Shown: positions 51,426 through 60,126, counted from the stretch's first letter. The stretch: 64,000 bases of DNA from Lichenicoccus sp964246745 (GCA_964246745.1 CAXTRK010000012.1:1-64000), one strand, 5' to 3'. Translations and numbers: made by a program. Notes: a model not told the origin generated them from the sequence alone.

Positions 51426-51782
51426 ATGAAGCTGTTCAACTGCCAGCACTGCCAGGCCCTGCTGTTCTTTGAGAACCGCCTTTGCGGCACGTGCGGCTCG
51501 CCGCTGGGCTATCTGCCTGACGAGGCGTTGCTGAGCGTGATGCGGCCGGACGGCGCCGGCTTCACCGCGACCGCCGCAGACGGCCGCCCGGTGCGGCTTT
51601 GCGCCAATGCCGCCCACGATGCCTGCAACTGGCTGGTGGACGCGCTGCCGATGACGTTCGCGCTGAACAACCTCAATCGCTCGATCGGGCTGTCGAACCT
51701 TTATCCGTTCATCATCTCGACGGCGGTGCGCGAGAAGCTGGGCTTCATCCACACCATGCTGCACGAGCATCGGCAGGGGTGA
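51426..51782 (+). pseudogene. Zinc-ribbon putative metallopeptidase with its catalytic core deleted in frame
   Basis: 118 residues. Residues 1-70 are the N-terminal zinc ribbon of the putative zinc-binding metallopeptidase family (FNCQHCQALLFFENRLCGTCGSPLGYLP, then CANAAHDACNWLV). Residues 72-118 are the C-terminus (LPMTFALNNLNRSIGLSNLYPFIISTAVREKLGFIHTML). Family members are usually about 350 residues, with an HExxH-type region between these parts. All of it is missing and the frame is continuous across a junction near 51640. I interpret an in-frame deletion of roughly 200 or more residues. A short functional zinc-ribbon protein cannot be excluded. The 288 bp before it (51138-51425) show no other gene. 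Confidence 0.7.
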
Positions 51783-51795
51783 GCGCCCGAGAGCT

Positions 51796-52479
51796 TCAGG
51801 CGCGCGCGAGCCGGATCAGTTCGGAACGCACGCCGCCGGCGTCAGTGACCGGCGCCGACCAGGCGATGCGCAGCACGGCCTCGTCGCGCGCCAGGTCGCA
51901 GCCATCCACGTCGACCGCCGCCATGCGCCAGCCGGAACTGCCCGCCATCATCGCGATGGAGTCCGCGTGGTCGGCGTTCATGTGCTCGATGATCTGCGCT
52001 TCGGCGGCGGCAATGGCCATGATCGCGGCCGGCTTGGGCGTGAGGTCGGCCTGGCTCAGCCGGTGCGCGCTTGCGAAACCGCCGATGAAGTGGCCGCTCT
52101 CCGGGCGCAGCCGGAAAATTCTGAAGTCGCCCAATCCCGCGTAGAAGGCGGCATAAGGATGTCGCGCGACCCAGCGGGCGCGAAGCTCCGGGTCAGGGTC
52201 GGGTGTCGCCCGTCCCATCACGCTCAGGCGGGGCGCCGTCTGCGGATTGGCGTCCGCGGCCTCGCCTGCCACCATGAGGGCACAGCGCGAATCGGCAAGA
52301 AGCTGGCCGGTATGCTCGGACAGGGACGACAGCAGCATCAGCACCGACAGGTCAGGCGCGGCGGCCGGAGTAATCAGCGCCGCAAACGGCTGACCCTCCC
52401 GCGCCGTCGCGAGCGTGGCGGCGCGCGCCGAGCGGAGCAACGTACGCGCCTGCCAGACAAAGCCGCCCGCCATGTTCAT
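51796..52479 (-). CDS. HugZ-like pyridoxamine-phosphate-oxidase-fold protein
   Basis: 227 residues from ATG 52479 (AAGGA upstream). An N-terminal split-barrel domain (ATLATAREGQPFAALITPAAAPDLSVLMLLSSLSEHTGQLLADSRCALMV), GHFIGGFASAHRLS, and a C-terminal DUF2470-like helical part with EAQIIEHMNADHADSIAMMAG. The combination is that of HugZ/haem-utilisation-type proteins, which bind or degrade haem, although many members are uncharacterised flavin- or haem-binding proteins. No haem uptake gene is adjacent. Confidence 0.78.
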   Translation of the reverse strand: MNMAGGFVWQARTLLRSARAATLATAREGQPFAALITPAAAPDLSVLMLLSSLSEHTGQLLADSRCALMVAGEAADANPQTAPRLSVMGRATPDPDPELRARWVARHPYAAFYAGLGDFRIFRLRPESGHFIGGFASAHRLSQADLTPKPAAIMAIAAAEAQIIEHMNADHADSIAMMAGSSGWRMAAVDVDGCDLARDEAVLRIAWSAPVTDAGGVRSELIRLARA

Positions 52480-52555
52480 CCGTCCTTGATCACGCTACAC
52501 GCCGCTTTCATCAACACCGGCCGCGGCATCCGGTTCGGATGGGCTTGGAGACGGC

Positions 52556-54439
52556 ATGCACGATCATCGGACTTCACAGCGAAGCATCGCCGCGGGGGGC
52601 CTCGCGGCATTGGGGATCGTCTTCGGCGATCTCGGCACCAGCCCGCTCTACACGCTGCAGACCGTCGTCGACGGCGCCGGCGGCAAGCCGAACCATGAGG
52701 TGCTGCTTGGCAGCCTGTCGCTGCTGATCTGGACCCTGATGATCGTGGTCACGCTGAAATACGCGGCCCTGGTGATGCGCGCCGACAGCCATGGCGAGGG
52801 CGGCATCCTGGCGCTGCTGGCCCTGATCGGCCCGCGTTTCGGCCGGACGCTGCTCTCGCGCGCGACGCTGCTGACCTGCGCCGGCCTGTTCGGAGCCGCC
52901 CTGCTCTATGGCGACGGGGTCATCACACCGGCCATTTCCGTGCTCAGCGCGCTGGAGGGCACCGAGACCATCACTGGCGCGGTCAAGCCCTACGTCCTGC
53001 CCGGCGCTGTGCTGATCCTCCTGGCCCTGTTTGCCGCGCAGCCGTTCGGGGTGGCGTCGATCGGCCGCGTGTTCGGGCCGGTCATGCTGCTCTGGTTCGC
53101 GGTCATCGGCATCCTGGGCGCGATCAACATAGCGGCGCATCCGGCCGCGCTCGCGGCGGTCAACCCGCTGTTGGGGCTTGATTTTCTCATCCGGCACGGA
53201 TGGGCCAGCTTCATCGTGCTCGGCGGCGTCTTCCTGTGCGTGACCGGCGCCGAGGCGCTCTACGCCGACATGGGCAGCGTCGGACGCGCGTCGGTCCGAG
53301 GCGCCTGGCTGGTCGTCGTGTTCCCGGCCTTGCTGCTGAGCTACGCCGGCCAGGTGGCGTTCATGGACGCGCACGCGGGCCTGAAAGGCAACCCGTTCTT
53401 CGCAGCACTGCCGCACGCGCTTGTCATCCCCATCGTCATTCTCGCGACCGTGGCCACGATCATCGCCAGCCAGGCGATCATCACCGGGGTGTTCACCCTG
53501 ACCCGGCAGGCGATGCAGCTCGGCTGGTTTCCGGGGCTCAACATCCGGCAGACCTCCGACTCGGAGTACGGCCAGATCTACGTGCCCGTGGTGAACTGGA
53601 TCATGATGACGGCGACGATCGCCATCGCCGTCGGCTTCGGGTCCTCGGAAAAGCTGTCGGGCGCCTATGGCACCGCGGTTGCCACGACCATGCTGATGAC
53701 CACGGCGCTGATCTACGACGTCATGCGTGAGCGCTGGCGTTGGAGCGTCGCGGCGGCGGCGCCAATCGCCCTGCTGTTCTTCGTCGTCGATGCCGCGTTC
53801 TTCGGCGCCAATCTGCTCAAGATCAGGCAGGGCGGCTACGTGCCGCTGGCGATCGGCTTCATATTGTTCGTCCTGATGGTCACCTGGCATCGCGGCGTCG
53901 GCCTGATCCGCGACGGCCTGGCGCCGCTCACGCGTCGGGCGGATGACATCCTGGCGCAGTTACGGGGGCAGGAGATTGCGCGCGTCGCCGGATCGATCGT
54001 GTTCCTGACGCGGTCTGACTCCGCGGTGCCGCCGATCATGGCGCGGTATATCGCCGACTTCCACTCGCTTCCCGAGCGGGTCGTCGTACTGGGCGTAAGG
54101 TTTGTCGAAGAGGCGCGGGTCGCCTCCGCGAACCGGGTCAGCACGCACAAGATACTCGATGGCATCTGGCAGGTGACGGCGTCCTTCGGCTTTGTCGAAA
54201 TCCCCAACCTGCCGGAAGCCTTGAGGACCGCCAGAGCAAGCGGTTGCGACGTCGATCTCGAGGATGCGCTCTATCTCACCAGCCAGGAGGACATCGTGCC
54301 GCGGGAGCCAAGACCGAAGATGCTGCTTTGGCAGCGGCTTCTCTTCGGGTTGATGTACCGCAACGCGGTGCGCGCGTCGGACCGCTTCGCCTTGCCGCGA
54401 AACCGGCTGGTCGAAATCGGCCATCAGGTGGAGATTTAG
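52556..54439 (+). CDS. kup: Low-affinity potassium transporter Kup
   Basis: 627 residues. Twelve spans, then a cytoplasmic C-terminal domain from about 460. The diagnostic start is ALGIVFGDLGTSPLYTLQTV near residue 20, followed by RADSHGEGGILALLALI near 80, LYGDGVITPAISVLSALEG near 120 and GNPFFAALPHALVIPIVILATVATIIASQAIITG near 280. It imports K+ with H+. It is divergent from the HugZ-like gene across 76 bp. A 45-nt hairpin follows directly after the stop. Confidence 0.93.
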   Translation: MHDHRTSQRSIAAGGLAALGIVFGDLGTSPLYTLQTVVDGAGGKPNHEVLLGSLSLLIWTLMIVVTLKYAALVMRADSHGEGGILALLALIGPRFGRTLLSRATLLTCAGLFGAALLYGDGVITPAISVLSALEGTETITGAVKPYVLPGAVLILLALFAAQPFGVASIGRVFGPVMLLWFAVIGILGAINIAAHPAALAAVNPLLGLDFLIRHGWASFIVLGGVFLCVTGAEALYADMGSVGRASVRGAWLVVVFPALLLSYAGQVAFMDAHAGLKGNPFFAALPHALVIPIVILATVATIIASQAIITGVFTLTRQAMQLGWFPGLNIRQTSDSEYGQIYVPVVNWIMMTATIAIAVGFGSSEKLSGAYGTAVATTMLMTTALIYDVMRERWRWSVAAAAPIALLFFVVDAAFFGANLLKIRQGGYVPLAIGFILFVLMVTWHRGVGLIRDGLAPLTRRADDILAQLRGQEIARVAGSIVFLTRSDSAVPPIMARYIADFHSLPERVVVLGVRFVEEARVASANRVSTHKILDGIWQVTASFGFVEIPNLPEALRTARASGCDVDLEDALYLTSQEDIVPREPRPKMLLWQRLLFGLMYRNAVRASDRFALPRNRLVEIGHQVEI

Positions 54440-54440
54440 C

Positions 54441-54485
54441 GGGCGATCGCTTCAGGTTGACTTCAACCTGAAGCGTGAATCGCCC
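54441..54485. promoter_or_regulatory. Large near-perfect palindrome after kup
   Basis: Perfect 13-bp arms CGCTTCAGGTTGA (54448-54460) and TCAACCTGAAGCG (54463-54475) around a 2-bp centre are extended by outer arms GGGCGAT (54441-54447) and ATCGCCC (54479-54485). It begins 1 bp after the kup stop and ends 70 bp before the dehydrogenase start. It lacks a T-run. It could be a terminator stem or a MerR/SoxR-type operator (TTGACT lies at its centre, 54457-54462). Confidence 0.5.
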
Positions 54486-54555
54486 TCGCAAACGACTCCG
54501 AAAACTTTTACCGCGCGCGCCGTTTGCACTTTGCAGATAACGGAGACGCGGTGCC

Positions 54556-55572
54556 ATGCGCCTTTACCGCCTGCCCAGACAGACCGGGCTGAATGATCTT
54601 ACCTTTACCGAGGCGGACGCGCCGAAATGCGGGCGCGGGCAGGTCATGGTGCGTATGCGGGCGGCCTCGCTGAACTTCCGCGATCTGTCGGTTGCAAACG
54701 GCACATACATGCTGAGCGCGTTGCCGCCTGATCTGGTGCCGCTGTCGGACGGCGCCGGCGAGGTGGTCGAGGTTGGCGACGGTGTCACCCGCGTGAAGCC
54801 CGGCGACCGCGTTGCCGGGATCTTCATGCAAGGCTGGCTTGGCGGCGACATCGAGCCGCAGCATGGGCAGACCGCGTTGGGCGGCGCAATCGACGGCGTG
54901 CTCGCCGAGTATGTCGTGTTCGACGAGCAGGGTCTGGTGCATATCCCTGAACACCTTTCCTACCAGCAGGCGGCGACGCTGCCTTGCGCCGCCGTCACCG
55001 CCTGGAATGCGCTGTATGGCCTGCATCCGCTGCAGCCTGGACAGACGGTGCTGATTCTCGGCACCGGCGGCGTGTCGATCTTCGCGCTGCAATTCGCCCG
55101 GGCGGCGGGGGCACGCGTCATCGCCACCTCGTCGAGCGACGACAAGCTGGAGCGGGTCCGAGCCATGGGCGCGTCGGACGGCATCAACTACAAGGCAAAT
55201 CCTGAGTGGCAGGACAGGGTGCGCGACCTCACGGATGGGCATGGCGCCGACCAGGTGGTCGAGGTCGGTGGCCCCGGCACGTTGGGCCGGTCGCTGGCCG
55301 CGGCCAGAAACGGCGGAGTGGTCACTCTGATCGGCGTGCTGACACGAGGTCAGATCGATCCGCTCGCCATCTTCAAGAGCGGCACCATTGTCCGCCCGAT
55401 CTATGTCGGATCACGACAGATGTTCGAAGCGATGAACCGTGCCATCAGCCAGCATCGGCTTGAGCCGGTGATCGATCGTGTCTTTCCGCTTGAAGACGCA
55501 AAGGGAGCCTATGAGCACCTCAAGGGCGCCACGCATCTTGGCAAAGTCGTGATTGACCTATCGAGCCAGTGA
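54556..55572 (+). CDS. Zinc-independent MDR alcohol dehydrogenase/quinone oxidoreductase
   Basis: 338 residues. The catalytic domain has SLNFRDLSVANGTY and PLSDGAGEVVEVGDGVTRVKPGDRVAGIFMQGW, and the Rossmann domain has VLILGTGGVSIFALQFARAAGARVIATSSSDDKLERVRAMGA near residue 170. The four-cysteine structural zinc loop is absent, as in the quinone oxidoreductase branch of medium-chain dehydrogenases. It reduces or oxidises a carbonyl with NAD(P)H; the substrate is unknown. Convergent with rplQ, 10 bp between stops. Confidence 0.85.
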   Translation: MRLYRLPRQTGLNDLTFTEADAPKCGRGQVMVRMRAASLNFRDLSVANGTYMLSALPPDLVPLSDGAGEVVEVGDGVTRVKPGDRVAGIFMQGWLGGDIEPQHGQTALGGAIDGVLAEYVVFDEQGLVHIPEHLSYQQAATLPCAAVTAWNALYGLHPLQPGQTVLILGTGGVSIFALQFARAAGARVIATSSSDDKLERVRAMGASDGINYKANPEWQDRVRDLTDGHGADQVVEVGGPGTLGRSLAAARNGGVVTLIGVLTRGQIDPLAIFKSGTIVRPIYVGSRQMFEAMNRAISQHRLEPVIDRVFPLEDAKGAYEHLKGATHLGKVVIDLSSQ

Positions 55573-55582
55573 GGCCGGAAGC

Positions 55583-56002
55583 CTACTCCTCTTCCTCACC
55601 TGCCGTCTCCGGACGCGGGCCGCTGTCCAGCCCCTTGGCGGCGATGTCGCGATCGACCAGTTCGATGACCGCCATATCGGCGGCGTCGCCGTGCCGCATG
55701 CCGGCGCGGAGCACGCGGGTATAGCCTCCTGCGCGGGCCTTGTAACGATCGGCAATGGTTGAGAACAGCTTGCTGACGATGATGTCGTCGCGGAGTTGTG
55801 CGTAGGCCTGACGGCGCGCGTGCAGCCCGCCACGCTTGCCGAGCGTAATCAGCCGTTCGGCGACCGGACGTAGCTCCTTGGCCTTCGGCAAGGTGGTGGT
55901 GATCTGCTCATGCTTGATCAGCGCCACCGCCATGTTGCGGAACATGGCGAGCCGATGAGATGATGTGACGCCGAGCTTACGGCCGGCAACTCCGTGACGC
56001 AT
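55583..56002 (-). CDS. rplQ: 50S ribosomal protein L17
   Basis: 139 residues: MRHGVAGRKLGVTSSHRLAMFRNMAVALIKHEQITTTLPKAKELRPVAERLITLGK is the complete L17 N-terminus. The C-terminus ends in an acidic tail (ETAGEEEE) beyond the domain. Last gene of the alpha operon, 19 bp after rpoA. Confidence 0.97.
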   Translation of the reverse strand: MRHGVAGRKLGVTSSHRLAMFRNMAVALIKHEQITTTLPKAKELRPVAERLITLGKRGGLHARRQAYAQLRDDIIVSKLFSTIADRYKARAGGYTRVLRAGMRHGDAADMAVIELVDRDIAAKGLDSGPRPETAGEEEE

Positions 56003-56021
56003 GAGTCTGTTTCCTCTGGGC

Positions 56022-57041
56022 TCAGAACGGCTCGTCGAGCCTTTTGGCGAGATCTTCGATGTTCTCGGGCGGCCAGGATGGCACGTTCATCCCCAGCGCG
56101 AGCCCCATGGAAGTCAGCACCTCCTTGATCTCGTTGAGCGACTTGCGTCCAAAGTTCGGAGTGCGCAGCATCTCCTGCTCGGTCTTCTGCACGAGATCGC
56201 CGATATAGACGATGTTGTCGTTCTTGAGGCAGTTGGCCGAGCGCACCGACAGTTCCAGTTCGTCAACCTTGCGCAGCAGGTTGCGGTTGAACGGCAGGTC
56301 GTCCTGCGGCTCCTCGGTGCGGACCGGACGCGGCTCATCGAAATTGATGAAAAGCTGAAGCTGGTCCTGGAGAATGCGTGCGGCGAGTGCCACGGCGTCC
56401 TCGGGTGTGACCGCGCCGTTGGTCTCGACGGTGAGCAGCAGCTTGTCGTAGTCGGTCACCTGGCCGACGCGTGTCGGCTCGACCTTGTAGGAGACGCGTC
56501 GAACCGGCGAGTAGATCGCATCAATGGGGATCAACCCGATCGGCGCGTCCTCGGGACGATTGGCGACGGCCGGCACGTAGCCCTTGCCGAGCCCCACGGT
56601 CAGTTCCATGCCAAGCTTGACCCCGTCATCAAGCGTGCAGATGACCATGTCGGGGTTCATGACTTCGATATCGTGGCCGAGCTGAATCTGGCTCGCGCGC
56701 ACTTCGCCCGGGCCGGTCGCGGTCAGCACCATGCGCTTCGGGCCTTCGCCGTGCATGCGCAGCGCGAGTTGCTTGATATTGAGCACGATGTCGGTCACGT
56801 CCTCTCGGACGCCGGCAATCGAGGAGAATTCGTGCAGCACGCCATCGATCTGAATCGCGGTGACCGCTGCTCCCTGCAGCGAGGAAAGCAGGATGCGGCG
56901 AATGGCGTTACCGAGGGTCATGCCGAAACCGCGCTCCAGCGGCTCGGCGACGATCGTCGCGGTACGCTGCGGCTCGGCGCCGGACTCGACTTCAAGCTTT
57001 TCCGGCTTGATCAGCGACTGCCAGTTTTTCTGCAGGACCAA
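56022..57041 (-). CDS. rpoA: RNA polymerase alpha subunit
   Basis: 339 residues from TTG 57041. The N-terminal assembly domain starts (M)VLQKNWQSLIKPEKLEVE and contains LERGFGMTLGNAIRRILLSSLQGAAV. The C-terminal domain (from about 255) has LELSVRSANCLKNDNIVYIGDLVQKTEQEMLRTPNFGRKSLNEIKEVL, which contacts UP elements. TTG was chosen because GAAAGG precedes it by 8 bases and VLQKNWQ is the family N-terminus; the open frame continues to 57119 without similarity. A TTG start for such an abundant protein is uncommon. Confidence 0.95.
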   Translation of the reverse strand: MVLQKNWQSLIKPEKLEVESGAEPQRTATIVAEPLERGFGMTLGNAIRRILLSSLQGAAVTAIQIDGVLHEFSSIAGVREDVTDIVLNIKQLALRMHGEGPKRMVLTATGPGEVRASQIQLGHDIEVMNPDMVICTLDDGVKLGMELTVGLGKGYVPAVANRPEDAPIGLIPIDAIYSPVRRVSYKVEPTRVGQVTDYDKLLLTVETNGAVTPEDAVALAARILQDQLQLFINFDEPRPVRTEEPQDDLPFNRNLLRKVDELELSVRSANCLKNDNIVYIGDLVQKTEQEMLRTPNFGRKSLNEIKEVLTSMGLALGMNVPSWPPENIEDLAKRLDEPF

Positions 57042-57088
57042 GATTGTGGCCTTTCTAAAGACGGGATGACCGCTTGTGTCTCGAGAGG

Positions 57089-57481
57089 TCAGACGCGGCG
57101 GCGCTTGCGCGGCCGGCATCCGTTATGCGGAATGGGAGTCATGTCGCGGATCGCGGTGATCGAGAAGCCGACCGCCTGGAGCGCACGCAACGCGCTCTCG
57201 CGTCCCGAGCCTGGCCCGGACACCTCAATCTCGAGCGTCTCCATGCCGTGCTCACGCGCCTTGCGTCCGGCATCCTCGGCCGCGACCTGAGCGGCATACG
57301 GAGTCGACTTGCGCGAACCCTTGAAACCTTGGCTGCCGGAGGAAGACCAGGCAATCGAATTGCCTTGCGCGTCGGCAATGGTGATCATCGTGTTGTTGAA
57401 CGTGGACAGCACGTGCGCCACGCCGGAGATGATGTTCTTGCGTTCTTTCTTGCGAACACGTGGTGCGGCGGCCTTGGCCAT
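57089..57481 (-). CDS. rpsK: 30S ribosomal protein S11
   Basis: 130 residues. VAHVLSTFNNTMITIADAQGNSIAWSSSGSQGFKGSRKSTPYAAQ and the C-terminal DMTPIPHNGCRPRKRRRV are the S11 signatures. Its ATG overlaps the rpsM stop by one base (TAATG). Confidence 0.97.
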   Translation of the reverse strand: MAKAAAPRVRKKERKNIISGVAHVLSTFNNTMITIADAQGNSIAWSSSGSQGFKGSRKSTPYAAQVAAEDAGRKAREHGMETLEIEVSGPGSGRESALRALQAVGFSITAIRDMTPIPHNGCRPRKRRRV

Positions 57482-57858
57482 TACTTCGTCACCTTCTTCT
57501 TGCCGGCGATCGCCACCGCCTTGCCCTTGCGCGTACGTGCGTTGGTGTGGGTGCGCTGGCCACGCACCGGCAAGCCGCGTCGGTGACGCAAGCCGCGATA
57601 GCAGCCCAGATCCATCAGCCGCTTGATGTTCATGGCAAGCTCGCGACGCAGATCGCCCTCGACGCGGAATTGCCGGTCGATCAACTCGCGTATGCGAAGC
57701 ACGTCGTCGTCGGACAACTCATTGACCCGACGGGCGTCGGGAATGGCCAGCGATGTGCAGATTTCCTGCGCCTTCGATGGTCCGATGCCGTAAATATAGC
57801 GGAGCGCGACCGTCACGCGCTTGTTGGTCGGGATGTTCACGCCGGCAATACGCGCCAC
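57481..57858 (-). CDS. rpsM: 30S ribosomal protein S13
   Basis: 125 residues from GTG 57858 preceded by AAGGAG. The N-terminus ARIAGVNIPTNKRVTVALRYIYGIG and the C-terminus GLRHRRGLPVRGQRTHTNARTRKG define S13. First gene of the alpha operon segment, with its own promoter behind adk. Confidence 0.97.
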   Translation of the reverse strand: MARIAGVNIPTNKRVTVALRYIYGIGPSKAQEICTSLAIPDARRVNELSDDDVLRIRELIDRQFRVEGDLRRELAMNIKRLMDLGCYRGLRHRRGLPVRGQRTHTNARTRKGKAVAIAGKKKVTK

Positions 57859-57875
57859 GTCACTCACTCCTTGTC

Positions 57876-57894
57876 TGCCCGGACCAGCCGGGCA
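57876..57894 (-). promoter_or_regulatory. Leader hairpin before rpsM
   Basis: On the transcript TGCCCGG-CTGGT-CCGGGCA forms a 7-bp stem with a 5-nt loop, beginning about 36 nt upstream of the GTG start; 3 nt separate it from the AAGGAG ribosome binding site. It could regulate translation of the alpha operon or insulate the ribosome binding site. Confidence 0.4.
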
Positions 57895-58007
57895 AAAGAT
57901 TTCGTCACCCGCAAATCCGTGCGTGATCCGGCAGCGCGAATGATTGAATACAGCCCGGCCATCCACAGCGAATGTGCGGGGTCGCGCAAGCCGGTTCGAG
58001 GGCGCGC

Positions 58008-58035
58008 ACTATACTGTCAGTGCCCTTCGAGTCAA
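58008..58035 (-). promoter_or_regulatory. Sigma-70-type promoter for rpsM-rpsK-rpoA-rplQ
   Basis: On the minus strand TTGACT (58030-58035), 16 bp, TATAGT (58008-58013), each hexamer 5 of 6 to consensus. It starts 11 bp after the adk stop, giving a leader of roughly 140 nt before rpsM. It would uncouple polymerase alpha and S13/S11/L17 from the upstream spc genes. Confidence 0.65.
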
Positions 58036-58045
58036 TCTTACGGGA

Positions 58046-58696
58046 TCAACTCTTCGCGAGCACGCGATCGATTTCCGCACTGACCTGATCGATGCCGGCC
58101 ATGCCGTCGATGGTGTGAAGCCGGTTCTGACCCGCATAATACGGCAGGATCGGCGCCGTCTGCTCACGGAACGCGGCCAGCCGGGCGGCGACGGTCTCAC
58201 GCTTGTCGTCGGCGCGGCGGATGAAGTCATGGCCGCCGCAGATGTCGCATGTGCCGGGCAGTTTCGGCAGCTTGAAGCTGTCATGATAGCCGGCGCCGCA
58301 TGTGGCGCAGGTAAAGCGTCCGGCAATGCGCTCGGTGAGTTCGGCCTCGTCGACCTCGAGCGCCAGCACGGCGTCGATGGCAAGGCCGCGCTGCCGCATC
58401 AAGGCATCCAGCGCGTCCGCCTGGGCCTCGGTGCGGGGAAAACCGTCCAGGATGAAGCCGCGGGCGCAGTCCGGCTGACTGATACGCTGGCCGAGCATGG
58501 TGATGATGACCTCGTCGGGCACCAGGGCGCCGGAGTCCATGATGGCGCGCGCCTTGCGGCCGATCTCGCTGCCGGCGGCGACTTCGGCGCGGAGCATGTC
58601 GCCGGTCGAAATCTGGGCGATGCCGTGCAAACGCTCCAGGCGCTTTGCCTGGGTGCCCTTGCCGGCGCCAGGCGGGCCGAGAAAGATCAGGTTCAT
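58046..58696 (-). CDS. adk: Adenylate kinase
   Basis: 216 residues. P-loop GPPGAGKGTQAKRLE at the N-terminus, then ISTGDMLRAEVAAGSEIG, FILDGFPRTEAQADAL, and a long LID with a four-cysteine zinc site (FTCATCGAGYH... GTCDICGGHDFIRRADD). It interconverts ATP, AMP and ADP. The start overlaps the secY stop by 4 bp, so it is co-translated with secY. Confidence 0.96.
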   Translation of the reverse strand: MNLIFLGPPGAGKGTQAKRLERLHGIAQISTGDMLRAEVAAGSEIGRKARAIMDSGALVPDEVIITMLGQRISQPDCARGFILDGFPRTEAQADALDALMRQRGLAIDAVLALEVDEAELTERIAGRFTCATCGAGYHDSFKLPKLPGTCDICGGHDFIRRADDKRETVAARLAAFREQTAPILPYYAGQNRLHTIDGMAGIDQVSAEIDRVLAKS

Positions 58697-60042
58697 CTGA
58701 GGCGCGCTCTGCCGCGCGATTTGCGGATCAGGCCCTCATACTGGTGGGCCAGCAGATGCGACGTGATCTGCGCGCGCGTGTCCATCGCCACCGAGACGAT
58801 GATGATCAGGCTGGTGCCGCCAAAGTAGAACGGCACGCTGTAGCGGCTGATCAGGATCTCGGGCAGCAGACAGACGATGGTGAGGTAGAGCGCCCCGATC
58901 GTCGTCAGCCGGGTCAGGATGCGGTCCAGGAAGGTCGCGGTGTTGGCGCCGGGCCGTATGCCGGGGAGAAAGCCGCCCTGCTTGCGCAGGTTGTCGGCGG
59001 TCTCGGTCGGATTGAAGGTCACTGCGGCGTAGAAGAACGAGAAGAAGATGATCATAGCGGCGTAAAGCAGCATGTAGATCGGCTGGCCGTGGCCGAGCAG
59101 CAAGCCGATATAGGTCAGCCAGCCATGGCCGCCGCTGCTGGCGGCAAACCCCGCGATGGTGGCCGGGATCAGCAGCACCGAGGACGCGAAGATCGGCGGG
59201 ATCACGCCGGAAGTGTTGACCTTGAGCGGCATGTGCGTGGAATCCCCGCCGAACATGCGGTTGCCCTGCTGACGCTTGGGATACTGGATGGTCACCCGAC
59301 GCTGGGCTGATTCCATGAAGGTGATGAAGCCGATGACGACGATGGCGAGCAGCAGGAACAAGGCGACGAAGAACGGCGAGAGGCCGCCGGTATAGCCAAG
59401 CTGCAGCATCGTGGCCAAGGCGTGCGGCAGGTTGGCGACGATGCCCGCGAAGATGATCAGGCTGATGCCGTTGCCGACGCCGCGCGCGGTGATCTGCTCG
59501 CCGAGCCACATCAGGAACATGGTGCCGCCGACCAGGGTGACGACACAGGAGAAGATGAAGAACGTGCCCGGATCGATCACCGCCGGCGCACCGTGGGTGC
59601 CGTGCATAGCCTCCAGCCCCACCGCGAAGCCATAGGCCTGGAACAGGGCGATGAAGACGGTGAGATAGCGGGTGTACTGGTTGAGCTTCTTGCGGCCGGA
59701 TTCACCCTCCTTCTTGAGCGTCTCGAGCGATGGGATCGCGGACGACATCAACTGGATGATGATGGAGGCGCTGATATAGGGCATGATGTTCAGCGCAAAC
59801 ACGGTGGCGCGGCCGAGCGCACCGCCGGTGAACATGTTGAACATGCCCAGGATGCCGCTCTGGTGCTGGGCCATCAACTGGCCCATGACCGTGGCGTCGA
59901 TGCCGGGCACCGGGATGTAGGTCCCCAGCCGGTAGATGACGAGGGCGCCCAGCGTGAACCAGATCCGCTTCCACAACTCGGTCGCCTTGCCCAGCGCGCC
60001 GAAATTCAGGTTGGCAGCCATCTGCTCGGCGCCTACGGCCAT
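58693..60042 (-). CDS. secY: Protein translocase channel subunit SecY
   Basis: 449 residues with ten spans. RLGTYIPVPGID and GGALGRATVFALNIMPYISASIIIQLM are the SecY N-terminal signatures, the plug follows TM1, and AVTFNPTETADNLRKQGGFLPGIRPG is the late cytoplasmic-loop signature. It forms the inner-membrane Sec channel. The start at 60042 has GAGGGG upstream; a second ATG at 60021 has none. 84 bp follow rplO. Confidence 0.97.
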   Translation of the reverse strand: MAVGAEQMAANLNFGALGKATELWKRIWFTLGALVIYRLGTYIPVPGIDATVMGQLMAQHQSGILGMFNMFTGGALGRATVFALNIMPYISASIIIQLMSSAIPSLETLKKEGESGRKKLNQYTRYLTVFIALFQAYGFAVGLEAMHGTHGAPAVIDPGTFFIFSCVVTLVGGTMFLMWLGEQITARGVGNGISLIIFAGIVANLPHALATMLQLGYTGGLSPFFVALFLLLAIVVIGFITFMESAQRRVTIQYPKRQQGNRMFGGDSTHMPLKVNTSGVIPPIFASSVLLIPATIAGFAASSGGHGWLTYIGLLLGHGQPIYMLLYAAMIIFFSFFYAAVTFNPTETADNLRKQGGFLPGIRPGANTATFLDRILTRLTTIGALYLTIVCLLPEILISRYSVPFYFGGTSLIIIVSVAMDTRAQITSHLLAHQYEGLIRKSRGRARLR

Positions 60043-60126
60043 CCGTGCATTCCCCTCATCGTAGAACAGCGCCCCATTCGCGGCGGCGCTGTCTGTTCTA
60101 GCTCAGCACAGGCGGGACGCAAGCAA

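Noticed and set aside
55573..55600. Terminator between the dehydrogenase and rplQ
   Set aside because: Only 10 bp separate the stops and no stable hairpin with a T-run is visible.
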